Shown here in pieces: positions 37,225-56,300 of a DNA stretch of 64,000 nucleotides. The position numbers and the translations under genes were made by a program. Source of the stretch: Malachius bipustulatus (Eukaryota > Arthropoda > Insecta > Coleoptera > Melyridae); NCBI GenBank assembly GCA_910589415.1, contig OU342639.1, positions 7,076,268-7,140,267 on the forward strand, in the 5' to 3' direction. The stretch's first letter is position 1, and every line of letters begins with the position of its first letter. The notes beneath the pieces are model-generated. The model was not told the DNA's origin. It did no database searches and worked only from the letters and a program-made list of their open reading frames with translations.

Positions 37225-37886
37225 GTCAGAAGTGACCTCTCCTGCCAGCGTGAGGAAGTCTTTGAGCCCCATGACTTCGACGTCATGTGGCTTAGGATAA
37301 CAGACCGACAAGCAACGAGATTTATCTGTTGTTTATACCGACCACCCAGCGATACACAGTACAGGACACTTTTTTTGTCCCTCACAAAAACTGTTGAATT
37401 CATACAGATAAACTACCCCAAAGCTGAGATATCCATCTTGGGTGATTTTAATGTACATAACATCAACTGGCTTAAATACTCAAACTTCACTGATGAAGAA
37501 GGCCGTGAAGCGGAATCGTTTGCGATCAGCTGTGGTTTAAAAATAGAAAATAAACAGTTTTGCCGATGACAGTACACTCATATCTTCATATACGTTCGCG
37601 AACATCTGCCATCGACGCACAGACTCGCAGGGAGCAAGAAGTTGCCATACTTAACAATGACTTGCAAGACATTCTAACTTGGGGCGATAGAAACCAAGTC
37701 CAATTCAATGCTGGAAAAACCCAAGCAGTCATCTTCTCCAAAAAGACCTACGTTTTGGAGCCAGATATGATGATGGCGGGACACTCTCTTACTCCAGCGT
37801 CATCTCTTCGTTTACTAGTAGGAGCAATGGAAGTCAGTTTTAGGGATCACTACTATTTTAAGATGTCAGGTACTGAAGGAAAATAG
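37225..37886 (+). pseudogene. LINE fragment: endonuclease fused to RT palm by internal deletion
   Basis: The endonuclease part reads DFDVMWLRITDRQATRFICC, LYRPPSD, SILGDFNVHNINWL (GDFN motif) and AISCGLKIENK. It is followed directly by FADDSTLIS (RT catalytic motif), and after a frameshift by NNDLQDILTWGDRNQVQFNA and GKTQAVIFSKK. In an intact Jockey/I-type LINE more than 1 kb separates these. The frame changes once near 37585. Truncated at both ends; non-functional. Confidence 0.75.
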
Positions 37887-38481
37887 TTTAATGTTAAAAA
37901 ATATGAAAATAAAATTTTTAGGTGTCAGTTATTATTAGTAACATTATATGTTATACTAAAATAAGTTATTTTGTATCCAATTAATGGAAAAGGCAAAACC
38001 AATCCAAAATAAAAATGGTTTTTTACTCAATTAATTTTTTCATTTAACAACATTATAACATTTATAACCGCCAATGTGCTTTCTAGTGTTACCTAAACTA
38101 AATTTACCTATATATGTACTGGTTAAGAATAAGTTTGAGACAAACTCACAAATAAAACATTTTTTCTTTCATATTCATAATGTAGAATCATAGCTTCAAT
38201 TTATAAAAATATATAAAAACTTTTGAAATAGATTTCTGATGAAATACTTTCAATAATTATTTTATGCCCTACTCGATATTTCAAGGTCTTAAATAAATTA
38301 AAATTCTTCTATTAAATATCTAATGAAAACTCAAGGTTAAAAATAGACAAAATGAAAAAACAAGGAGAACTATCAGAATCTGATGACTCAGAGAATCAAA
38401 TTATCAAAATATATAAAAATTTTGCACTTAGTTTTTGATAAAATACTTTATGGATATGTCAAAGTTTTTGAATACTTTTAA
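37887..38481. other. AT-rich non-coding sequence
   Basis: Nothing recognisable between the LINE fragment and the TTAA-flanked element. Confidence 0.5.
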
Positions 38482-39073
38482 CCCGAGATCACTCACGGCG
38501 AAAAGCAGTCTGCGTTTTGACCGATTCTGAAAAAGTCAGTTTCCCTGTACGATAATATTTATTATACCTAATAACTGTAATTTATAATTACATATAATTT
38601 TTGTTCGTAAGAAATTGTGACTATTAACGTATTTTAATACAAAAAGAAAAGCAAATAAAAACTACTTCCCCTTCATCTTGTACAGATATCTCAGTTGCAT
38701 CATTTTCCGCTCATAATCGCCCATTTTAGGATCTAAAAGTATTGTTTTATTGTTGTTATAATCTTGATATTACATCAAGTGAAAGAAGATGGTAGGTATA
38801 CATGACTTTATTATGGGATTTAGCAAAAAATTCTCTAGCAAATCGATAATAAACTCTTATATTACTGTAGTGCTTGCAATTCGTTCAAAACGACTGATGA
38901 GTGAATATTTCCATGGAAACAATACCCTCCTATGGAATTTCACTCTCAATTGAGTAATCAGTGTGTTCCAGAGAGACTTATGAGAGTACGTCAGATTTGC
39001 AGGTCGAATCGGAGTAGGAGAGGGGGAAGTACAAGGTTGACGACAAAATGACCAACCTGCGAGCATTCTAGGG
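38482..39073. mobile_element. Possible piggyBac-like MITE (592 bp), TTAA-flanked
   Basis: It starts CCCGAGATCACTC after TTAA (38478-38481) and ends GAGCATTCTAGGG before TTAA (39074-39077). The inverted ends agree over CCC-AGA---CTC but are imperfect. It lies about 200 bases downstream of the CSN2 stop codon, so it may contribute to that gene's 3' UTR or terminator. Confidence 0.55.
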
Positions 39074-39281
39074 TTAAAAGTCTAATGAGAAATTAAGTTT
39101 AATAAAAATAGACACAAACGAAAAAGCAGAAGCTGATGCCAAATTTTACCTGTCTCTGCTAAATACTGTTACTGATTCATATTAAACTGAATATGTGTAT
39201 TTAATTAAACGAATACGTTCCGATAAAAATACAAAATTAGTAAGTCGAAGTAAGGCGCATCAGCGCTATCACGGTGCAGTT

Positions 39282-47375
<8,094 letters not shown>

Positions 47376-47740
47376 TTTCGGCGTTTGGAAGCTTGAAGTA
47401 AAATAGCCACCTTACACCTACTGATACTACTTCCTTACACTAGAAAACCGAGGACCGAGGGTCGAGGAATCAATTAAATTGTCTGTGTCTAGTCTACCAC
47501 TGTGTTCCATATGATTTTATAAAAATATACCTAAGTCTAAATTAGTAAAAAATCGATCAGAGTCTCTCTCTCTCCGTAAACTACAACAAACCTTCGTGTT
47601 TCGTGTTTCTAATATCTATAATAATAATATAGAATATAGGTACTATGTATACTAATAAAAATAAATAAGTCGCATTCAATTTTTGCTGCTACTTGCTATA
47701 TTATTATATATATATACTATATACAATACAATAATAGAAA
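47376..47740. promoter_or_regulatory. 5' flank of CSN2
   Basis: This is the upstream region between the CSN2 start codon and the first intergenic repeat. The minus-strand promoter and 5' UTR should lie here. I see no clear TATA box at a fixed distance. It contains CCGAGGACCGAGGGTCGAGG near 47448. Regulation cannot be inferred further. Confidence 0.3.
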
Positions 47741-48885
47741 CTAAACTAAAACCAAATACACTAGATTTATAATAATACGTCCAACTTCGACTAAAAACCG
47801 GCAGCGAGGCGACACTAGCGAACCTGGCGGCTCGAGTTGTTCTACTGGGCCCGGAATAATAATAATAATGAATAGTAATTTATTATTTACTCTTATTATT
47901 CTTATTGACACCGACCTCTGGCTTCTGTCCACGTTGTGATCTGTTCTTTTGTTTTCTTGTTTGCTTTTTTACTTCTTTTTGCTACTTATTGTTTTAAAAT
48001 CAGTGTTTTTCAAGACTATAAATTAGTTTCCTTCCTGTCTTGTGATTGTGTTTTTTTTACAATGTCCTGCAAGAGTGGTGCAGTGTTTGCTGTATATGGT
48101 TGCAATAATTACAAGCAACAAAAAAAAAGCAAATCATTTATTAATAAAAAACCATGTACTTAATTAAATTAATAAAAATCATGTACAAATTGAATTCATA
48201 AAAAATCATGTAATTGATTTTTTTTAATTTCATAGGGGTGGTAGGTGTGAAAAAATTGCAATATTAAAACAATAACAAACCGTTTTATTTGACCTAGCAT
48301 TTAGATAAGGCAGCACTCCCACAAATTGCTTAAATACATAATAGGAAAACATATGTAATAGGTATTTACAATTTAGGTTTATAATAATTATTAGGAGCAA
48401 TCTATATATTATTTAATATTTTATTTATTTATTATTTATATTTATTATTATTTAGAATTATTAGGAGAGAATTATTATAATAATTATTATGCCTTTAAAA
48501 TTATTGCAATTCACAAATTTTTTGAACTAGTATTCCCTTTTGGCTGTCATTTAAACAAAAACCAAGTTACAGACCAAGTATAAAGATTGATTTTCTTGCT
48601 GCCTTTAAATAACTCCAAATAGACAATTTTAACATTTTTACTCTTATGGAATGTTTTATTATATCCATATCACTATTATTTAATAATAATAAAAAAATTA
48701 TCTTTGTCGGAAATTAAATAAAAAAAGTTTAAAGTTAGGTATATTTGCATTAGTTTACTATTCGCGGTTTGGCGCAACAACTCGTGACACTAGATAGCGC
48801 TGCCACAGCGGCTGCCTTCGAAATGCATGTCCGGAATTGGACGTATTATAGTCTAGTGTATTTGCTAAGCTAAAACTTAAACTAA
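47741..48885. mobile_element. Inverted-repeat element, about 1.15 kb, CSN2-NT5DC1 intergenic region
   Basis: CTAAACTAAAACCAAATACA followed by CTAG and AATACGTCCAACTT at the left faces a diverged complement (TTGGACGTATTATAGTCTAG, TGTATTTG) at 48835-48870. Arms are 100-130 bases and also share ACAACTCG-type blocks. Ends and target duplication are not resolved. The interior is AT-rich without a convincing ORF. Confidence 0.6.
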
Positions 48886-49004
48886 ACCACAGACTGAAGA
48901 TAAATTTTTTTTTGAAATCTTTAAGAAACTTGTTCGTCTGTTCGTCTGTGACAGGACACACGACACTGGCAGAGACAGACCTCCAGAGTCCAGAACCAGA
49001 TCTC

Positions 49005-49378
49005 AATAGACGCTGGCGGTGTGACGTCACTACGCTAGGCTGAGTGTAAACGGTTCCAAACAAACAAACCGTTCACGTGGCCATTAGTTATCAGTTGTCG
49101 TGATTTAGTTGAAGTTTTAAGTTCACGTGATCCTGAGGTTGTTTTCAGGCGTTGGCCTGCGATCGCCATCAATTGAATTGAACCAATAAATCATATTTTA
49201 GGTTTCCGTGGAGCTCGAGCCGTCTGTCGGTAGCTTAATTTTTATCACTAAAAATTCCGCATTTACTGTACCTAATCAAAAGTTTACAGTGAAATTGGCA
49301 ACTCTACAATTGTCAAATTCTTATTAATTTGGAACCGTAACCGGTTTCACCGACTACTGACTGCGTACTGCGTAATAG
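49005..49378 (-). mobile_element. MITE copy 1 of an inverted pair
   Basis: It begins AATAGACGCTGGCGGTGTGA and runs through GTAAACGGTTCC, TCACGTGATCCTGAGG, GAGCTCGAGCCGTCTGTCGG and CAGTGAAATTGGCAACTCT to about 49378. These blocks appear inverted and in reverse order at 50263-50628. It differs by small indels. Superfamily uncertain. Confidence 0.8.
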
Positions 49379-50262
49379 AGTAAACTGTAACGACAGGCAC
49401 AAACCCGCAAACTGTAACGGAAACATAAAAAAGTTAAGTATCTGAATAATGAATTTATAAGCTTCCCAGCTTTCTTTAGCGTCGATCACTTTCATGGTGA
49501 CAGTACTGACAATTGATTTAATAACATCACTAGAAACCATAGTCAGCTAAACATAGAAACAGCTAAAATGAAAAGCAACCGTAGTCCTGCGGCGCTTATT
49601 TATATCCCAACTAGGTTTTGCCAATGTAATAATGTGCCGCAATAACATAACATAACCTGCTGAAATTTCTCTTTTTTCTGCTAACAGTATAAAACTGAAG
49701 TTCGACATATTGACGTTTGACCGAGCGTTTGACATATACGACGTTTATGAAAGCTCTGATATTTTCTACCTTTTATCTACATGGAAAACAATTTCTACAT
49801 CTACACGATATTTTACATGTAAAATATAGCATTTTCTACACGACATTATTGACACGCCCATGCCCATCCATGGTGATCATAGGCAAAACAGAAGAAAGAA
49901 GAAGTTAAAAGAGGTTCAGTAGCCAAGCCAAATTAACCCAATTATTATAAAAATGAAAAATGTAAAACAGTAAATCGTTTTATTAGTTAATATATGAATA
50001 ACTTTATTAAAAAAATCAGTGGCCGTGGACGACTAGTAAGTAATAAATTTTCAAATCTAAGCTTTCATAGTTAAATTATATTGTTTACATTCTTTACATA
50101 AACATTGTCTGTTTAAACAATTTATTTGTTTACATGTAAAGAATTGAAATGTTTACATTTAATTGTTTACGCGTCCATCCATGATTCCATTCCAATTTCC
50201 AATCACCCCATTATAAACGTGTAAAAATGTCTTCTCAATCTCAAGTTACAATACAAATAAAG

Positions 50263-50628
50263 AATAGACGCCGTCAGTGATGACGGCTGTTTACGACCTG
50301 TTACGGGTCCAAATGAACAAGCATTTGACAGTTGCAGAGTTGCCAATTTCACTGTAAACTTTTGGTTACAGTAAATTAGGAATTTTTAGTGATAAAAATT
50401 AAACTACCGACAGACGGCTCGAGCTGCACGGAAACCTAAAATAAAATTTGGTTAAAATCAATTGATGATGTGCGCAGGCTTAGGCCTGAAAACAATCTCA
50501 ATAAGTCAAACTTCAGAATCACGTGAACTCAAAACTTCAACTAAATCACGACAACTGACAACAATGACCACGTAAACGGTTTGTTTATCTGGAACCGTGA
50601 CGTCACGGTCACACTGTCGGCGTCTATT
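50263..50628 (+). mobile_element. MITE copy 2 of an inverted pair (366 bp)
   Basis: It begins AATAGACGCCGTCAGTG and ends CACTGTCGGCGTCTATT, a terminal inverted repeat of about 17 bp; GTTTACG and ACGTCAC blocks near each end add sub-terminal symmetry. It is in opposite orientation to 49005-49378, with about 880 bases between. It lies 450 bases upstream of NT5DC1. Confidence 0.82.
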
Positions 50629-50937
50629 CATCCATGTAATTCGCTCATGGCATCCCTTGCTTACTGCGAGGCCAAAAAATGAAGAAGTGAAGAAGAAGAA
50701 GAAGGAGATAACCTCAGATTTAACAATAATTATTAATAATAATTGTTGTTTGTTGTTAACTTCAATTCCTTTAAAACATTAAAGAAAAACGGACACTATA
50801 TATACTATATAAGTATTATAAAATTATCACCACAAGTTAGCAAGTACTAGTGATGAAATGTAGTAATGCAGTGATAGTTTTACCAAAGTGGTTTCGAACT
50901 CTCATATAAATATAAATATTTTTTTATTATTTAAAAG

Positions 50938-51082
50938 GCACTACTTGTGGAAATCGCTCCTCAAAATTTGTAAGGAAGAGCCGTCATTTGAATTTTTTGG
51001 TCCTTTGAAGAACTGTCGCCAAGTCTGTGTGCTTGGTCCATTCAACAACAAAGAAGATAATACCTACGACATAATCTTGTGA
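50938..51082 (+). CDS. Possible upstream exon or small ORF before NT5DC1
   Basis: The open frame reads HYLWKSLLKICKEEPSFEFF, GPLKNCRQVCVLGPFNN and ends KEDNTYDIIL with TGA at 51080-51082, two bases before the NT5DC1 ATG. It has no ATG of its own, but an acceptor-like TTATTTAAAAG precedes GCACTACTTG at 50938, so it could be the last exon of a small protein sharing the transcript. Amino-acid composition looks protein-like. I do not recognise it, and chance remains possible. Confidence 0.3.
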
Positions 51083-51084
51083 TA

Positions 51085-53311
51085 ATGGAAAAGGTGAAAC
51101 ATAATAAACATAAGTCTTATAAAGACGAGAGATTCAAATTTAGCGACTATGATTGCATTGGATTTGATTTAGATAACACCATAGCCAGATACCAAGTTGA
51201 TGCGCTAATAGATCTAGCCTATGAGACATTAGCTCGTTACATGGTCTACGAAAAGGGTTATTCAAGGTATCATTTAATGAAACCAGTCGACCACGATTTT
51301 TTTCTAAAAGGCTTAATCATCGACGATGTCAATGGAAATGTTTTGAAAATCAATGCTGATGGAAAAATTATAAAAGCAAGTCATGGTACTAACATGCTAG
51401 ATGAAGAAAGCATTATCAAATATTACCCAAATCAACATTGGGAAGTTACTGATAAATTTGTGGAAAATCCCTTGGAAACATGGAACGGTTCTTATGCAGA
51501 ACAAATGCGTACCTTGCTTGATTATTTTGATATTTGTGTCAGTTTGATCTTTGCCAGGGCTGTCGATTGTACTGACGAAGAGAAAGGAATGGAGAAAGGA
51601 AATTACAAGATCTGGCCTGATATTTTAGAGGGCTTGATTAACATGTACGATCCTAAACATTTCTGGACTGGCCATGGTGAATTTTTCGCTGCCATAAAGG
51701 AAAATCCTTGTCGTTTTTATTATAAATGTAGCAATCTTTTAATCCAGTGGTTGAAGGATTTGAAGCGTGATGGACGATTAGTATTCATGGTCACTGGTTC
51801 TGATATTGATTTTGCTTCCTTCACTGCCAAGTATACTATTGGACCTGCCTGGAAGGATATATTTGACGTTGTTGTCTGCTTTGCAAAGAAACCTGGTTTT
51901 TTTACAATGGAAAGAAAATTCTTTGAATGTGATGTAAGTACCTTATCTTTTCTTATCAGGGCCGGATTATACGATTATATGATTTTTTGAGGTCAAAGGT
52001 TATTAGTCTATACTATGATTTGGAAATTCTGTAGAGTAAATTCCTAGAAGGGATGACGGAATACAAAGGAAGCAAAGTTGCCAATGTGTCCATTGGAAAT
52101 TATTTTTACTGCACTTAAAATTATATAAATAACTTAGTTTTCATTAAAAAAGAAACCTATTTGCAACCGAAACTAATTCTGACATAGTTTCTGACAGCAT
52201 AATGGTGAATTTATTTATAAAAGTCATAAATAAATTCACAAAAAGTTTATAATAATTCATAAACCAATTTAAATCTACAAACTGTTAACCCGGGAGTGGT
52301 CGCTAGGTGAGCATTTAGCTCACCATTGTCTTTAAACTGTAATTATTCTGTTACTTGAACTCGTACAATCTTGTCGATTTTTCTAGCTTAGTTTATAATA
52401 GCCTTAAGAAGAAACAGGAAGGATTTTGTAACGAAAATCGAATAAATTTATTTTTTATGGATGCTTCATTCACCGCAGTTGCAGCTACGCGAGCTAAACG
52501 CTCATTAGCGACCACTCGTGTCACTCAACTGCTCTTATGTTTAGGTCTGCTAGCCATATGCAAGGGTTGCTGTAATTTATTTATCTGAAGTTATTTGTTG
52601 TTTTTATGGTATATGGTATTGGCTAAGTTAAGAATCGAATCAGTTTTTGTTATTTAATGTAAAAAAATCCTATAGTTATATACCAAAAAAATTTATATTG
52701 GCAAGTTAACATTATTTCCCCTTATTTTAAAATACCTACAACAAATATTGCTAATACAGGGTGTTCGGTGATCGGAAAGCCAAAATAAAATTTCATATTA
52801 TACAAAACCTCATCATGAGCATAAAAAAGAATAACTTTGTCCTGATCGGGCTTCATTCTGGAAATATTTCCAAAAATGTTAAACTAAATCATCTATAAAT
52901 ATTTTATTTGTTTCAGTACTTAGACAGCCAAATTAAAATTTCATCAAAAATTTAATTAAATTTAAATTTTTATTTGTTTTATTAAAAAATAATAACATTT
53001 TCCAGGTAGGCTTTGTTTAGGAAATACACAGCCAAAAAAAAAAAAACAACGCCTGATCTGGAAATTCTTTTTTATACTTCTAATGCGGTTTTGTAAATTT
53101 AATTTTAGATGTCCGATCACCAAACACCCTGCATTGTAATTCAAAGTGCTTTTTATTGCACATTTGCTTGTTGATTTTACATGGGAGCGAAACGCTCGCT
53201 AGCGACCACTGGTGTTACAATTCACCTAGCGACCAATGCCGGGTTAACAGCGCATGCAAATGTTGTAGACCAAGCAGCTATATAATGATGATAATAATAA
53301 TAATAATAATA

Positions 53312-53348
<37 letters not shown>

Positions 53349-56300
53349 TCTACGCAGCCAGACTAAAACGTTACACCCGATCAAATGACAGGAAAAATCA
53401 AAACAATGTTTTTAAAAACAGAGAGAAAGCATTTTATAATAATGTGTGCAACAAGGTAACAGACATCAATATAAAACCACCATCCAAAAAACAAATAACA
53501 GAATTTTGGAGAAACATATGGTCAAACCCAACCCATCACAATGACAAAGCAGAATGGATCAAACAGGAAATACGCAAACAGCAGAAAACACCTCAACAAA
53601 CAGACTACGAAATCACTCAAGAAGAACTAAGCCACACAATCAGGAAAACACAAAACTGGAAGTGCCCAGGCCCAGACAAACTACACAACTACTGGTATAA
53701 ACAGTTCACTTCAGTGCATACAAACCTTGTCAACCAAATAAACAATATAATCCAAAACCCACATCTCACACCACACTTCCTCATAGAGGGCACAACATAC
53801 ATAAAACCTAGAAACCAACAAACAGAAAACCCAGCCAACTACAGACCCATCACGTGTCTATCCACCTGATACAAAATAATTACAGCCATCGTGTGTGATA
53901 AAATAGAGAATCACCTTACTACAAACAACATTCTCACTGAAGAACAGAAGGGATGCCGAAGGGACGGCAAAGGATGTAAGGAACAGCTAATAATAGACAC
54001 GACCATAATGAAACAAGCAGAAAAAGATAAGAGAAATATCCACATTGCCTACATAGACTATAAAAAAGCTTTCGACATGATACCACACAGCTGGCTTTCG
54101 AAAATCCTGCAGATCTACAAAATACACCCCATAATCGAACAATTCTTAACAACAATCATGAATAACTGGAGAACAAAAATCATCCTAACCACTAACTCAG
54201 AAATCATACAAACGGACCAGATAAATATCCGACGTGGTATTTTCCAGGGAGACGCATTGAGCGCCTTATGGTTCTGCCTCTCTCTGAATCCATTATCAAA
54301 CACTCTCAATAACACCAAACTTGGCTACCAAATCAAACATAACAAACAGGTTATCTACATCATAAATCATCTAATGAACATAGACGACATTAAAATCTAC
54401 ACATCAACGCGACCACAATTACAACAGTTACTTGGAACAATAGAAACAATATCAACAGACATAAAACTGGAGTTCGGAGTGGACAAATGCAAAACACTTC
54501 ACCTGGAAAAGGGGAAACTAACTCAGGAACCAAATCATTAAGTACTGAATAATCAAACACTGCAACAACTACACCCTAATGACCTGTATAAATACCTGGG
54601 ATTTCAACAAAGCTTCAAACTTAATCACACCGAAATAAAATCACAGCTCCAAGCAGAATATGAAAAAAGACTAAACCAGCTTCTCAAAACACACTTGAAC
54701 TCCGGAAATCTATTTAAAGCCATGTACGCGATCCCCATTCTCACCTACTCCTTCGGAATCATCAAATGGTCGACCACAGACCTGGAAAACATTAACACAC
54801 GAACAAGAACTGCCCTAACGAAAAATAGAATACTGCACCCCAACTCATGTAAGGAAAGAGTCAACATAAGCAGAAAAGAAGGAGGGAGAGGAATAATAGA
54901 CGTAAATTCACTACATGCCAAACAATTGAATTCACTCCAGACATACTTCCGTTCAAAAAAACACAAACTACACAAAGCAATAGTGCATACAGACATGAAC
55001 TACACACCGCTGAATCTTCATTCACAAACACCAACTGATCAACATCCAAGAACAGTCGAACAAAAAAAAAGAGATATGGTCCTCAAAGACTCTACATGGC
55101 AGACACTACAATCAAGTCAATAACTCCAACATTAACAAAAAGCTGTCGTATAAATTTTTGGAAAACGGCCTTCTCTTTCCCGAAACCGAAGGCTTTCTTC
55201 TTGCCATCCAGGACCAAGTAATTGTCACCAATAACTACAGAAAGCACATACTAAAAGATGCAACAATAGTCAGTGACGCATGTAGAAAATGCCAACAATT
55301 TCCAGAGACAATAGACCACATCACCTCTGGTTGCAAGCTCCTTGCAGGAACTGCATGTGCATATACTGATAGACACAACACAGTAGCAAAAATACTACAC
55401 CAAGCCATTGGACTCCACTACAATCTTCATGCAGACTCTCAACCCTACTACAAATACACACCGCAAACAATACTGGAAAATCAGGATCACAAATTATATT
55501 GGGACCTCACCCACCATCCAAACTGATAAAACAATCATGCACAATAGGCCAGATATCACGCTTGTAAATAAAAAAGAACACGTAACATTCATCATTGACA
55601 TCGCAGTTCAATCAGACTCCAACATCACAAATAAATATGCAGAAAAGAAAACTAAATATCAACCATTAGCCATAGAAGTTGAAAGGATATGGAAACAGAA
55701 GTCGGTTTAATCTCACCCTTTATAATATCAGTAACTGGAATCACGCCGCACACATTCACACAACATCTCCCACAACTCCAGCTGCCACATTACATACATA
55801 CTCAGGCGCAAAAAGCAACGATACTTCAAACATGCAAAACATCACTCGAAACTTCCTAAATCAAAGATAATGAAATCTGTGTAGACTTGGCCTGAGCCCC
55901 GTCTGCATGGATAATCTCACCAGCAATGATGCTGAGAATGAAACGAATAATAATAATAATAAATTGCCTTTATTTAATATATTGTACATACTACAATACA
56001 CTCGACAATACATGAGTAATGAAATGAGGCGAAGTCTATACTTTGTCGTCTGATACAAACATGGATAGTATAGTACCAGCCCGTAACGTCTCACAAAGTT
56101 TTTTCCTTAGGTGAAAATCAAGAAACTTCCTGTTGCGATAAAGCTGTCTCAAAACAAGATAAGATTTCTTAACTAGCAGTGATACGTGCTCTTCAAATCT
56201 GAGCCTACAATCATATATTATAGTTATTATACCCAAGTTTCTTTCGCTGTGGGAAGTTCTGATATAGTTATTATACGATAATATTATATGATAATTTCGA

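Noticed and set aside
49313..49540. Minus-strand ORF beginning MVSSDVIKSIVSTVTMKV
   Set aside because: The first ~45 residues look protein-like and there is an ATG, but no donor site, partner exon or family match is visible, and the end runs into a MITE. Left as unproven.
53934..55049. Minus-strand ORFs across the Dong-like element
   Set aside because: Antisense shadows of the RT/endonuclease frame; compositionally odd and without motifs.
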